Shown in pieces: positions 1 through 13,130 of a stretch of 64,000 bases of DNA. The notes under the pieces were generated by a model. That model was not told where the DNA came from, ran no database searches, and worked only from the letters and a program-made list of their open reading frames with translations. This stretch comes from Acanthochromis polyacanthus (Eukaryota; Chordata; Actinopteri; Pomacentridae), in assembly GCF_021347895.1 (NCBI RefSeq), contig NC_067120.1, positions 10,153,361 to 10,217,360 on the forward strand, written 5' to 3'. Position numbers and translations under genes: made by a program. How positions within the stretch are numbered: position 1 is the first letter of the stretch; each line of letters starts with the position of its first letter.

Positions 1-3000
1 AAGTTATTTCATTTCCACCTTTTGTCTGTATCTGAATGCGAGCGGCGCTCTTTCAGCAATATTCACTTGTTTCAACTCCCCTCTCCATCCTAACCAAAAT
101 ATACAACCTCTCGTTGCCCTGTAACTCTTGTTGGTTGCAGAAAAATAGGAATTTCCTCAATTGGTGTAATTCCCCATGCCAGATTTCAGCAGTTTTTTCT
201 CCTAGCTTCAGCGGATTCCAGCCTTTCCATCAGCCATACCGTCTGCCTGCAGAGCGATTGCAAGATGAGAGCAGACAAAGCAGCAGATGCCAACAAAATA
301 TCTGCAATGTTGAATGAATAGCCATAAAAACCTTGTTTGTTTGAGACGAAGTGGCTCTTCAAAATGCATGAAATGTGTGCCTGCCTATTAGAAGTGCACT
401 CCGAACACCAACATTAATAAATGAATAAACTGATGAGCATCAAAAAGGGAACGTTATGCATTTTGACCCCTCTGCAGTCACTGGCCCTATTGTTTACAGT
501 AGCAGCTGAAACAGCATTTATACTTTTGAAAAAACACAACAGCTTCCTGTGCAATTAACACAACGAAGTCTCCTGTGTTGGGATAACCTCTGTCCCACTT
601 TTAACCTAAGTGACATCTGCTGTGGTTAGTCTGACAGCCACGAGCCTCAAGCACTGCTGGCTTTGTTGATTAACCTAGTTGACTGTCTTCTGTTGAAAAA
701 TATCCATAAACGGACCCTGGTTTATTAAAAAAAATAAATTCTAACTGTGAAGGAAGTATCTTTAAAAACTGCAGCTCAAATTCAAACAGAAGGCTGGAGT
801 TGCAGTGTAACTTTTTAGTTTTGGGAATTATGCTCAAATGCAACCTCTGGAAAGAGTTGGGAAAGGAATAATTATTATTAATAGTAGATTTAATATATTA
901 TTGTTCTGTCAGGATGGGGAGCCAGTCCAGCCATCTTTATTCATCTTCTTTAAAAGCTAAGCTCTGATATATACCGACAGTTTCAAGTGTGTGAGGAAGA
1001 AAGTCTAATTGAGTTCATCTCAGAATTTGCATCTCTTTGTTTGTGTCAAAGAGGTGCAAAGTCTCAAAGCCCAATTACGAAATGACCCTCAGGTTACAGT
1101 GAAATTCTTACAAATGTACATACAATCAAATAGTATTCTGGTTCTGACTGGGTTTATGGAGCATGCTGGTTATGTGTTCTGCTTCTAACCATTTTATCCT
1201 GGATTGAGAATGTCGGATCGGGTCCCGCCATGGTTGCAAAGAACTGGAGTAGTCGAAATGATATCTAGGTTTCTGATTATTTGTGAAAAAACAAGAAATT
1301 ACAGGCTGAGATGATGACAAATCAAAACACAACTGTGCAAGGATGATCAGAAACCTTGACGCTGTGAGAATCACGTAAATAACAAGGTTCTTCATGTTGC
1401 TGTAAACATCACATCCTGAATAAGATTAAAAGAGACTAAATATTCGGCTCTCGTTTAATTGATTTCTGTACATTCAACAGTGAACAGTCTGAAGCAAAGA
1501 CAGCAGAGTTGTTGTGGGAAGTTACACGGAGTCCTGTCATTTTTGTTTTTGGAAACAGTTGCTTCAAAACTGGAAAATGGGCTGAGTATCAACTAGCAAC
1601 ACTGTGCCATAAAAATAAAGATGACTTGACAATCACAAACTCTTAAAGGACTGGCTCCAGAACAGGTAATGTACGGTTATGGATAAAGCACAGATATGAA
1701 TCCCATTAAAATGCTGAGGGGGGATTTGAAATACACATGCAAGACAACAATACAACATCTTGAAATGGAAGGAATTTTGCAGAAAAAAATGGCAAAAAAA
1801 AAAATCAGCAGTTATGCAGAATTCTAAGAAGTTGTTCATACAACCAGCAGTTATGAATTCATTTTTGCTACAAGGCACAAAACTAGCATCTGAGACTTTT
1901 TCTACGAGTGTTAAAACATCACCTTCATCTGTAAGCAATGTTCCAAAAAGGATCAAATGTCAAAAAAGTCAACAACTAACTTTTTTAAAAGCCTGTATTG
2001 GGCTTTGTTGAAGGGCTTCAGTATGGTTTCTACTTCACCGTCACTGAGCTAAACAGACTGAATGATTTCTCAGTTGATTTTAGAGGCTCTTTGGTTTCCA
2101 CTTGGAGGTCAAGTTACAACTGAGAAAATAGAGGTCACTGTTGAGGCAAGGCCAAATGAAAAATATATTAGCCATCAGTAGACGTATATGGTGGTAAGAC
2201 AAACACACGCAGTGGCAACTCTGTCAGATTTCCAGATCTTCAAACTTCTTATTGAGGAGATTTAAGCTGAAAATTACTGATACAGAATTAGCATGAAACA
2301 CTAGCATTCCTTGTATCTCATGCTTGTATTACTTTTAGGTAACAATCACTGTCATCAATACCATCTAAATAAATATGTGCTTCTAAACTGCCACAGGCAT
2401 CCCCACTACTACACCTTTCCCCAGCAATTTTAGTAGTTTTACTGCACAAAGCTGCACCGTTCAGTATGCACCTCTGTGATATAGAACAATGTCCATGCTC
2501 CAAAGATTCATAATCTAAAAGTCACCGGTGTCCTTCACATCTCACCACTCCTGTTATTGTTGCTGCCTGACCTCGATGGCCTCTGCAAAAGAGACACTTT
2601 GCTTTGCAGGACTGTTGTTAATCCTTTAAGGGAGCTATGAGCTTAGCCTTCTGCTCCTGCATGACCAGGACTAGAAAAAAAACTGCAGCGTATTTCCTAG
2701 AAACACTAAACGTTAAGCTGTATTTGTTCTTAAAATTTTGCCACAGATGTAACCTAATCAATCGGAATCCAAACTGGTTAAACAGTTTTGAGTTCAAATT
2801 ATGTCTAATTCTAGTGAAGTGCATTTTTCCAAGTGAGAACACGGTCATCCAGTCATCTCTCGCTTTTGGCTTTTGTCCACTGATGTGCACAATATATGAC
2901 CTGTCCTCCTGCTGAGGGGAGCAGACACATTAGGAGCAATGAAGCTAATGATATCAGAGCACTCTATAGAGCACATCAGTGCACAGGGATGACAAACCTG

Positions 3001-4119
3001 TCAGAAGGCATAATCTAGGAGGAGGTCGTAACATCCTCAGAAAACCGTAGTGATTTGCACTTCTTTCTCTGCCATCCCCTAATAATGGAGCGCCAATAAA
3101 TTCCTTACCTGCCACGAGGCAGCAAGTTCACTCATAATAGCCAATGGCATTAAAGGATGAAACGTATCAAACAAAATGGTTGTCTTGCTAGGTGCCTTGG
3201 ACCTTGTTAGACAAGTAATTTCAAAGATGCCTGGAAACCTTTTATCACAGGCTGGGTTTGGGCTCGTTTCTCCTTTTTATTCTCTCTCAAGCAATACGCT
3301 GTGCATGTCACCAGATATCATGTAAGGTGAATAACATTTTCCTCTAAATCTCTCTATAGGCAAAGGAAGTGAAGCATAATGTAGTGGGGTAGCTGCAAAA
3401 TTGGTGTCATTGTCTTTACCAGGAAAAAAAGAGGCTAACTATTGTGTTCGACCCCAAAGTAAACTATGATTTAAGTGCTTCTCAAAAATACGTGTCAACA
3501 GCTATTCAGACCAGGTATTATAGGTATTATAGGCATAATATGCAACATATTGGTGAAACTGCATCAAGTGTTTCTGCCACAGATTGGAAAAGAGTATTCA
3601 CAAATTGATTCTGGATGATATTTTCATGTTTCAAGAATAAATGACATGCTTTCCCATTTGAAAATCAGAAGCCAGTGAGCCAAACAAGCAGTGTGTTTAT
3701 CCAATCAGGTGGAGGTGATGTGATGGCGTCACAAACAGTCTGCCTGATTTTTTAATAGTACAATGTAGCTTAAATGCCTTATTTTCATGATCTTAAGAGT
3801 GTTGTCACTGAGGCGTACAGAAGCTCATCTGTTTGGGTGGAGGGGGGTATGTCAGAGAAAAAAAACTTTGGGAATCAATGCATGGGTTTCTGTACATGTT
3901 TTTCATCTTGTTCACAATGTAAATAGTAGTTTCTCAATGAAATCTCAATTTGTCATCTCAGAAATGTATTTTCATACTTGTGAAATTGCTCAAAAAATGT
4001 CTTACATTTTTGATTTTTGAACACTAACTGCTTATTAACCTTAAAACAGTCCTTGTTTCTTCATAAACAGAAGAGAAATTTGACACCTTTTTTATCTTTC
4101 AACTCTCTTAAATATTAAA
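1..4119. other. gene-free interval, no repeat family recognised
   Basis: I see no exon, RNA gene or recognised transposon here. Open frames are short and unrelated, and several run antisense to each other over the same AT-rich DNA. About 2930-3270 is more mixed in composition and looks like single-copy conserved non-coding DNA, but this is only an impression. A small tandem of GGTATTATA lies near 3515-3535. Confidence 0.5.
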
Positions 4120-4384
4120 AAGCATGTGGAGTGGCAGTTAGCACTGTTGTCTGGCAGCTAGAAGATCCCTAGTTCAAATCCCAGTCTTTCGGGGATCTTT
4201 CTGCATGGAGTTGCCATGTTCTCCCTGTGTGATTGTTTGTCTCTATATGCAGCCCTGTGATAGACTGGTGACCTGTCCAGGGTGTCTCCTGCCTTTGCCC
4301 TAAGTCAGCTAGGATAGCCTCCAGCCGCCCTGCGACCCTAATGAGGATTAAGTGGTGTATAGATAATAGATGGATGGATGGATG
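4120..4384 (+). repeat. tRNA-like retroposon with ATGG tail
   Basis: This looks like a copy of a very common teleost retroposon. Near its 5' end, TGGCAGTTAGC resembles a pol III A box, and AGTTCAAATCCC about 40 bases later resembles a B box, so the head is tRNA-like. A body follows with GACCTGTCCAGGGTGTC and GCGACCCTAATGAGGAT, then a short (ATGG)n tail ending near 4384. The last 115 bases match, base for base over long runs, the reverse-strand insertion at 62529-62644, which supports one shared family. No clear target duplication is visible, so this copy is probably old. The exact SINE or LINE family name is uncertain. Confidence 0.75.
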
Positions 4385-6640
4385 TTTTGACTAGCTGTAT
4401 GTATTTGGATCAGGGAAAAGGATTAAGATGTTTTTGTTCCTTCAACACAGGCTTGTTGGCAGCGACAGCAGAAAAGATTGGTGAGCAGGTCTGAATTTTG
4501 AAGCGTACCTGTGTTAATCCTGCTCTAGATTGCTGTGCTGAGACTGCGTGTATTTACATATGCAGAGGATCCCGCTGTTTTGAGCACACCATTGACAAGA
4601 CAGAGCAATTAATCATCCCCAAATACTCCCGCCGTGCAACAGACGACCCTTGCAGAACATGCTGCCACGGAGGGTGTGCAGGTGTGAATCAAGCTGCAAG
4701 GGAAAAAATTTCAGAACCAGTCTCTTCCTCAATCTTTCTTATTTGTCATGACTATCTCTATATTCAACAGAAATCATACATCTAATGCTTGCTCCTGCCC
4801 CATTTTTTGAATGAGAGATATGTCCTAGCACTAAATCAACTTCAATTACACTGGCACTCACTGGAAGCACATGTAAAATATTACCATTTTTGTCACAGGG
4901 GGGATGTTAAGACGTATAGGTAAAAAGGTAAATGTTTTTGCTTTGCTCTGATGGATAAAAAGGAAGCAAAAGTTTCAGCTTGATCGTCTGTTTTTACTGG
5001 TGAATCTCACATTGAATTGGATGTGAAATAAGTACAGGCCTTTAACATTGACCTAGCTGTTCACCTTTATAGTTTTTGTAAAATTTTAATGAACATGGAT
5101 TTGAAGTACTTTTAAATTCAGATTTCTTTAAAGGTCATCAACTACACTGATTGACTTTGAGAAAACAAAGCTTTTCGACATGCAACCCTGACACGTCATC
5201 ATCTTAAAAGGCATATAGGTTAAAATGTTAGCGAATACTTGCATTCACATACATTCAACAGTGAGAGTAACACTTTGACCTCATTATATTTTGGACCAAT
5301 TGATGGATTTGAATGATCTCTACAAACTCCACAAGAAAATAATCTTTAGCTTGCTGGCTTGCTTGGCTTTCTTCAGTTGTTCAACAACTTTGTCTGTGAG
5401 TTGCTTTATTCTCTGCAAGCAATTTATCTGAACATGTCTGCTTACAGTGGAAACAGCATTATACATCTATCTGAGGCTGGAATACCTCAACAATGAGCTA
5501 AAAAAGCTAAAAAGCGCTGCAGAGATGAGAGAAGTGTTGGTTCTAAGAGATTCCTGAGCAACCCCTGCACAATTTTTAACATCAGTATCAAAACCTGATG
5601 CAAAATATCACGAGACAAAAAATGACCTCTAAATATACATGATTATATACAGTACTTTGATATACAGGACTTCAAAGAAATCAATGATAAATAATATGCG
5701 TCTCCATGGTGCAAGCGGAAATGGACTGAAATTGCACATCTCATAACAAAAGTGAAAATAATCAACCTAACTGGGTTTGCAAGCCTTCAAGTGTCCATGC
5801 CAGCAAATCAGATAGTGTGTTGTCTTATTTCATATCAGGAGACATTGACTCCCAAACGTCTTCATACCCCTGGAGCAAGAGAAGATTGTTGAATTTCCCT
5901 CACAACCATCTGCTTGTTCTGAACAACAGGGGATAAGAACATGCTGAGGTGTAAGCTCTCCAGATAGCTTGCATTGGCTTCTGATTCTTTTGCCTTTAAC
6001 GTTCCTTCTGGCTCCCTGTCTTTGGAGACGCTACATCCACAGGCCTCTGAGAGGTCTGACTTGTTGATGCAATGATATATCAGCTGTCCATGCTTTGTGT
6101 TTAAGTCTAATCCTAACTATCTTCTCTTATAAGACAAAAAAATAAAGCTCTTCACTGATTCATTTTGATAAGGACGTCTTTTTGCTTAAACTGGTGGAAT
6201 GACCAGCACAGTTTAGTTTGATGCAGGTAAGCCAAATGGCACACCTTTACTTTGCACTGCCCCTGCAGCCAAGGGCAATTTAAAGAACAGAAAATAACAC
6301 CATTGGTTGTATGAACATCTGCTCCCTGGGTATTTGATTTCCCAGGCAGATGTTAGACCCCAGCTGCTATCACGACATAATTTGTATGTTTGTGGAGAGA
6401 GCTCCCATTTGGCTGTTCTGTTGATGGTTATGTCTTCCGTTTGTGAATCAGTCAGCTTCATTGTTAAGTCTGGTACAATCTCACGCACCCACATGCCCTC
6501 CATGACCCTGACTGTCGAATCCACCTGAACATTTAAAAATATTTAGCCAGACTAACAAACAGGTGACATGTTTCTTTCTAAATACTGTATATTGTGTACC
6601 GTGTGTTTGTGCATTTCCTGCATGTTTTGCTGTGCACAGC
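4385..6640. other. gene-free interval
   Basis: No repeat family is recognised. A - strand open frame with an acceptor-like start lies at 6213-6528 and is listed separately. The stretch at about 5930-6090 is of mixed composition and could be single-copy regulatory DNA, but nothing specific can be shown. Confidence 0.45.
6213..6528 (-). other. exon-like open frame, unrecognised
   Basis: On the reverse strand an open frame of just over 100 codons follows a pyrimidine-rich stretch and a TTCAG, which would make a usable splice acceptor. The first codons read VDSTVRVMEGMWVREIVPDL, and the middle contains TINRTAKWELSPQTYKLC. The composition is balanced and reads like protein, but I do not recognise a family. 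No clear donor site closes it, and it runs to a stop in less protein-like sequence. It may be an exon, a terminal exon of a non-coding transcript, or chance. Two open frames on the + strand overlap it, which lowers its weight. Confidence 0.2.
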
Positions 6641-6652
6641 ATGATTTAAGCA

Positions 6653-6965
6653 GAGCTGGAACGATACCTCAGCCCAGCCAATAAATCAGCTGATACTAAC
6701 CTAGCCCAGACATATCGGTATTGTGTACAGAGGGGCTGATAAGAGGATAAGAAATTGCTTTACAGAAATGACAAGATTGAGGCAATTCTGAAACAGCATT
6801 ACATCACCAAGAGGACATTGAAATTTTGTATTTGTGTTGTAAAATGTACATATTCGTTCATCAAAACTGAATAGATTAAAATTAATGTCGGACAACAGGG
6901 ATCAACGGATTATCGGTCTGACTAATCTGATATTCAGATATTTTTCAGATACTATCATTATACTT
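6653..6965. repeat. possible decayed DNA-transposon remnant (TATCGG type)
   Basis: Two pieces resemble the degenerate ATCGGTATCGGC-type repeats common in teleosts. One is CATATCGGTATTGTG near 6711-6725. The other is ATCAACGGATTATCGGTCTG near 6901-6920, followed by GATATTCAGATATTTTTCAGA. No ends or target duplication can be fixed, and the copy is strongly diverged. Confidence 0.35.
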
Positions 6966-7017
6966 TTAATAATTGACTCCCAATAAGTAAATTGATTTAA
7001 ATGTTATTCTTTGGCCC

Positions 7018-7018
<1 letters not shown>

Positions 7019-7053
<35 letters not shown>

Positions 7054-7054
7054 A
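7019..7054. repeat. (TTGA)n microsatellite
   Basis: About nine near-perfect copies of the 4-base unit TTGA lie in tandem. Confidence 0.95.
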
Positions 7055-10000
7055 AGTAACAGCCTATCAACACTGAAGGATAAAAGATGAAAAGTTTCCT
7101 CAACTAAACATATGTAAGTTTTGCATGCATTATTTTTTCATTTCCATCTCAAATGCATGTTCCTAATATCAATGATCCACCTCCTTGAATACTAATAATC
7201 AGTGTTCATATGAGCCCTGAAAAAACATTACGTTCAGCATGTACTGGAAAATATAGAATTTACTTACACTATATTTACTTTGTACAGTAACTAGGTCAAT
7301 AACTGTGGGACTTTTTGTATCATAGTTGACATTTTTCCTGTTTTCAGACCTAAAACCAACATGGCCGCCTATAACCAAACACCAGACGGCATTTTTACAG
7401 AAAGATTCTTCTAAAATATTATATAAACAATTGAATAAAACTGAAATTGAAAGTTATTTTATAAAGATATTGTAGTAAACCTGTTGACATGTGATGAACC
7501 CACGCTTGACTCACACACTACTTTATATTGAATAACTAAGAAAGCCTTGGGAGTCTTACCAGTCTTTTCTTCAGGAGGAAATGACATCATGTGGAGCAGG
7601 TCATGTGATCTGGAATTAACACACTTCCTTGAGAGGCGTTTTGTAATGGGTAACTTAGTTGAAAGTGATTTCTCAGACACAGATACAATCTGCTATTTTC
7701 CATATAAAATTTGATATATTGTCAAAAGAATTTTTGAATAAGATCATTTTATTATTGTTTAGTCAATTAGAAGGTGGTTGTTATCAAATTTGGATGGATA
7801 TTTAGTTGACACTTAAGTGATATCCAGTCTTTTTCTATTAAGTGATTGTTTCCATAATAAATAATTATAGAATATGTAAAGGCACGATCATAATAAACAT
7901 AAAAAGCACTATTTTTTTCTTACTTTAATAAAAATGTATGCATGATATATCCCTTGGAATTCAAGAGTCCCTCAATTAAATATTGACCCAGCTACATCTG
8001 AAACAAATTAAGATCTGCACTAACAGTAATATAAAAAGCAGCTCTGCTTTCATGTCTTTCTGATTCATCAGTGACCTTGCCCCATCCATAATGACAACAC
8101 TGGAGTCAAACTGATACTCCCACAGAAGCCAAAATCAGCAAGAGCATTTTATTGATCTTGTCATGTTTAGAACTTTGTAAAGGCTGTAACATCCTCCCTG
8201 AAGCTACTGTACCTGTAACATTATCTGGAGTCGTGTAATGCATGTGTGCATACAGGAAAGCAAAAAGGTTAGAGGAGATACAATGCAGTGTTTTCAGAGA
8301 TAAAGTGATCAAATATGATAAAAGTATACAATGAGAATAAAATCTGTTTTCTATCTACAGCGCAAACGGCAAATAAAGTGCGGACCCAGATTGTAGTTAT
8401 TTCTTTATAAATGCACTGCAGTGTAAGATAAAATAAATTAAAATTCATTAATAGCAGCATAAAAGGTAGAAACTGTCTAAAATTTTACCGTTTGATTCTG
8501 TCTTAAAATGTACTACATTCGATCAAAAATAATCACATCCAAACCTGCAGCTATCACAACTTCATGTGACACAATAAAAAGCCTCTCCTTCTATGTCATC
8601 ATTACAGCAGTACTACAACATGACGACAACAGAGTCACTACAAGCGTACAACTATGTCCTTCACACAGTAGCTGCACCTTCGCCTCGCTGTGACCAGTTC
8701 AGGTGCAGGTAATGTCATCATCTGTGACATGTGAAAGAGTAGCTAGTGTAAGAAAAGATGACTCCTAGGAGATTAGTCCCACACCTGACCCCGAGAAAAG
8801 AAAAAAAAAAAAACTGTGGCATTAGCTGCTAGAAGAGGCGCATGTCAGAGTCTCACAGGTCTTAACTGACCCCACCACTCCCCACCTTTGTTGAAGGCTT
8901 TAAATTCTCCCCTCCCAAGTTCAGAGTCGATTTGTTATCAAATCAAGCGTCGAGCGTCTGATTCATTGCTATTCAGCACTCTGCCTGATTTATATGCAGA
9001 ATGTAAAACAGATGCCTTATGCGATACATATTTATGGTGAGACCTGCTCTCACAAGATTTATTATAGGTTCTTTCATCGGGGTGTGCATGAGCTGTGCTA
9101 TGATGACTTGTATTTCCTCTCAGCTGCCAATGCCAAACTCATTAAAAAGAGGTGTGACTATTAATATACATTGTAATACTGACAGCTCCTAATTTATAAC
9201 CCGAGTACATGTTTGGGGTTTCTTCTTTCCTCTCTTCTCATTGTCGGGGTGGGGGTAGTGATCTTTTTGTGTCTTCATAGGTGTACACATCCCCATGTGT
9301 CTGTCTATACAGTCCATGTATCATGCAGACACCATTTTTCAAACGCTTTTTTGTTCATTTATTATATCTGATATTGATTTATTGGGTGTAGTCCCTTGAC
9401 CCTCATATACTTTGCTCCAGGCAATAAGAAGACCATAACATGCAAAGTTCCGGCTCCTACTGAGCAATAAGAGAAAACACGCCCATGTGAACAGATACTT
9501 TAATTAACGCCAGCTATTTAATTGAATCTAATGTAACAAAGCAGCTTAGACTTCTGTTCTGTAGCAGCCTGTTGTCTTTTTTTGTTTGTGGAAGGATCTT
9601 TTATAAAGTGAATCTTTACAATTTTCACTTCATTTAACTAAATTAGAACAACAAAGCTTCACATGCTTTCAAAAACATCCTCTATACACATGTTCACAAA
9701 CACATTCACTAGTAGTCATCTACACACACACATAAAATATGAGTCAGTTTGCTAAAGCTCATTATGAGTCATCTCGCCTGTTATTACAAGTGGTTTCTGG
9801 TTAGGTGCAAAGCATAAGGCCGCGACAACAATAGGTTGTTACAGCTGCAGTAAAACAAGGTCAAGTTAAAGTGCTGTTCCAGTTGTCTTATGTGTTTCTG
9901 TACAAATCTTGTTCATTACTGCCACAGATTTTCCACAATATGCAGCTCCTCGCGGCCTCCAAGCTTTTCAAAGGGGAACATGTAATCACTGTCGCTTTGC

Positions 10001-11690
10001 TAGGAATTAAAGCAACTGTTTATTTGTTCAATTCTAACCAGGTGAAGAATGGAAAAATCTAATAAAAGGAGAGAACTGACAAACCAGAGTAGAAACAAGG
10101 CAAGCAGAATACTGACAAACGACAGAAATAATTCACAGCATGTTTAGGTCCATGGCTGTTTTCTAGCACAATAGAGCAAAAATCCTGTATGATGAGTATT
10201 TTAAAACAGTGGAGAAATAGTTTTAGTGAAGGATTTTGCAACAATAACTTTGACCAACTAGCTTTTAAGAAATGCAGTTCTACGGTTGAATAATCTGTTT
10301 AGAAGCCTTTAAGTCTTCAGTGCAAACTGTTAATGCTCATAACAAACACTGACTTCGTTGCTATCTTTTCTTGCCTCCTCTTGTAGTTTTCGTCTAATGC
10401 CGCGCTCATGTAATGCAAAAGTTTCAATAACCACCGGCTTCCCATTCGTAAATACAGTTTATGTCAATGTCTAAGTCATAATTAAGACTGTGGAACTCCA
10501 CTCATTCCTGCTGTATCAGACTTGGCATTAAATAATACAGAAGTCCCTGAAAAAAAGCAGACAAATATAAATGCCTCATGTCAGCCAAAGTCTGTTTGTC
10601 AATCACATTAAATATTAATGGATACACTGACCACAGTGTTTTAATCATCATTCTAGCAACTCTAGAAATGAGCTGCCCCGAGTTACGCAATGACAAGCTG
10701 CGTATACAGGCCTTTCTCCCATCTGCATCCTCCATCGTAGTCTTCCTACTTTCATAAAACACGGAAGATATTGACATTAAGTAGCACTATACTGAAGATA
10801 ATGTCTTTGGACACCAGTGATTGGCACGGCGGAGATGCCAAAGCAGTAGGACTCCGGCAACACACTGTGCTGGCTGATCAAATGCATAATGTAATGATGA
10901 GCATTTCTGCTAAATTATATAACATGAACTGGAAAATTCTGTTGAGTTTCTTGTGATCTTCAAAAGACTGAATAAAGTCATTATCACTGTGAATACTTTC
11001 AAATATTAGAAACTGCTGTTTATGTCTGTAATCTGCTCATCCAATCTACTTATGTTCACTTATGGAAGCAATTTACAACCTGGTCTGGTTTGATTATATT
11101 TGATTACGACGACACACTGACACCAACACTTCACAAGCTATAATTAGATTATCATATCTATGTTATATTATTACTATATCACTAAATTCCCTGAAAATTG
11201 AAGGTTCTCTGCTATTTTGAAGAGGAAATTTGCCATGTTTATATGTACTAATGTAGGATTTATAGCATTTTAACCCTCAGCATCAAGCCTTTTTAACTTA
11301 AAGAAATTGTGTCCACACTCAAGTGTTTACTATGTTGACTGGACACCTTTTGGTAGTGTTTACACAATTAATGTAGTTACGCACATAAAGCAGGCGATAA
11401 TACATGTGAAATGGAAAAATACACGTAAGGTGTAGTGTGAAGTGCAAAACACTTTCAGCTGATCTAATAAGACACTGTGTAGATGTGAGTGTAGTTTAAA
11501 TCTGAAGAAAATCTGTTCTGTCAGAAATATGTGTCACAGACGAGTGAAAAACACGCCTCTGAATTAACTAGCCTAAGTTATTATATCATTTTCAAACGGG
11601 TCAGTCAGTAAGCTGACAGCTGTAACCTTAAAGAAAAGCTTCTCAGCTTAAGAATTCAGAATCAAGACGTCTAAATTGTGGAGTTGTGAA
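7055..11690. other. gene-free interval with a candidate conserved island
   Basis: No gene is recognised. About 8940-9200 mixes AT-rich homeobox-like words with well-kept CpGs, and reads like a vertebrate conserved non-coding element. A - strand open frame at 10502-10777 is not recognised. About 7330-7680 has the look of a dispersed repeat, but I cannot assign it. Confidence 0.4.
8940..9200. promoter_or_regulatory. candidate conserved non-coding element
   Basis: This stretch has no sustained open frame and no repeat signature. It contains dense AT-rich transcription-factor-like words such as TTATGCGATACATATTTATGG and CTATTAATATACATTG, separated by less AT-rich sequence. That texture is typical of vertebrate developmental enhancers, but conservation cannot be tested here. 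Confidence 0.25.
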
Positions 11691-11737
11691 GCAGCCTAAC
11701 CCGTCAGCCTGAAGCTAACATTAGCGTCTTCAGCCAG

Positions 11738-12173
11738 ATGAGCTCTGATGAGAGTTCTGTGTATTTACCAGAAAAAAACACGGACTTTTCAGAATCTCAG
11801 TTCAAGTTCTCATTGAAGACAGTCCTCAGAGTAATAAATAAATAAACTGTACTTTTCTTCCCTCAGAATATTTGTATTTATAAAGAAATGTTAAAGTTAC
11901 GGCAGGCTGAGGGTTAGGCTACTAAAACTGACCTCAGGAAAAAGAGCAGGATTTAATACGGACAAAGTCAGTGCTGACTTCAACAATGAAGTTAAATATA
12001 TTAGTTACTTTTTTGATACTTCAGGGATTCTTACCACCTCACCTTATCCAAACTGTGAAGATGTGGCAACCATCACCTTTGACGGACAGAGACGGCGAGA
12101 AACGACAGGCTACGACACTTACCAAAGCTCTCGGACTTATGGGAAACGAAGTCTCACATTTTACACAAACTAA
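11738..12173 (+). pseudogene. possible two-part coding remnant, unrecognised
   Basis: Two protein-like frames lie close together. The first starts at an ATG at 11738 after an exon-like leader, begins MSSDESSVYLPEKNTDF, and stays open to a stop after about 35 codons; a GTAATA donor-like word sits at 11831. The second is open from 11895 to a TAA at 12171-12173 with no ATG. It contains KVSADFNNEVKYISYFF and CEDVATITFDGQRRRETTGY. A branch-point-like CTAAAACTGAC and a CTCAG acceptor-like word precede it at 11937. The simple splice (11830 to 11938) does not keep the frame by my count. An overlapping frame from 11986 starts MKLNILVTFLILQGF, which resembles a signal peptide but is probably chance. 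I do not recognise the family. It could be a relic gene, a transposon-encoded protein or an unannotated small gene. Confidence 0.35.
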
Positions 12174-12974
12174 CCAAATCTTTTTATGAGAAAGACCTAA
12201 TTTTCTTTTCCACTTTCTCCTGTTTACCAGAAATAATGTCGTAATGATGTATTTTTTAAACAGCTTTATTGGAAATATGGTTTCAATTATCATCACATTG
12301 AACTGTGAAGGTCTGTTTGTGGAGCAAATTAACACTTTTAGCTGGAATAATATCATTTAAGGAGAAACAGATGATTTATTTTGCAGTATAATTCACAAAC
12401 AGATACAACACATTTATATTTGTATAAACTGATTATACACAGTAGGTCTTGTCTAAATATTGACATCGGTGCAGAATTTGAAAAAGATTAATTAAAAAAA
12501 ATTAAGCTGATTGTCATTGTATTTCTTTTTTCGGAGCAGCTGAAGTAAAAGATACAATTTTAAAACACTACTCTCGCTTTTGTGTGTAGTGTATAAACGG
12601 TGTGGGGCTTTTCTAAAAAGTCGCGTACAATACCTCACCAGGTAAGACAACACAAACCAGAGCAGAAAAGAGTAAAACGATTTTGTACTCTTATCCCTTG
12701 ACATTCAAAATGCATCCCTGCCATCCATCCCCATTTCTGGCTCTCTGCGTCTCTCCCTCAGCCCACACTTGAGGTGCTTTTATGTTACACGACCACTCGA
12801 ATTTGAGCCCAGGGGGACTCTATGGGTCCCTGAGCGAGAAAGCCCCCAAAAAATCTATAGACCAGATGTATGATGTTATATGGTCAAACTGGCAAACACA
12901 AAAGGTCTAAAAACAAAAGCCATGAATTAACCGAGAGGCTTTCAACAGTGTGTTTTGAAAACAGCCCAGCTGAG

Positions 12975-13130
12975 AGCTCAGATGCCTCTCCTCCTTCCCA
13001 GTCACTCCCTCGCTCTCCAGCCTCGCTCTCACTGTTGCCCCATCTCCGCTTTCTCCCTCAGTCGCTATCTCCCCCCTTCCTCCGTCTCCTCCTCTCTGTC
13101 TTATTCTCTCTCTGCCACCCCCCGAGACTA
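12975..13130. repeat. pyrimidine-rich low-complexity tract
   Basis: About 150 bases are dominated by C and T on the + strand (CTCC, CTCT and CCTTCC words). Open frames across it on both strands reflect composition (Ser/Pro/Leu or Gly/Arg/Glu) rather than coding. Confidence 0.8.

Noticed and set aside
10502..10777. Reverse-strand frame ending in LYYLMPSLIQQE
   Set aside because: I suspected a LINE remnant but could not match any reverse transcriptase or endonuclease motif.
11986..12189. Secreted-protein-like frame starting MKLNILVTFLILQGF
   Set aside because: The signal-peptide look is lost after about 18 residues, and another frame over the same DNA is far more protein-like, so this is probably a shadow.
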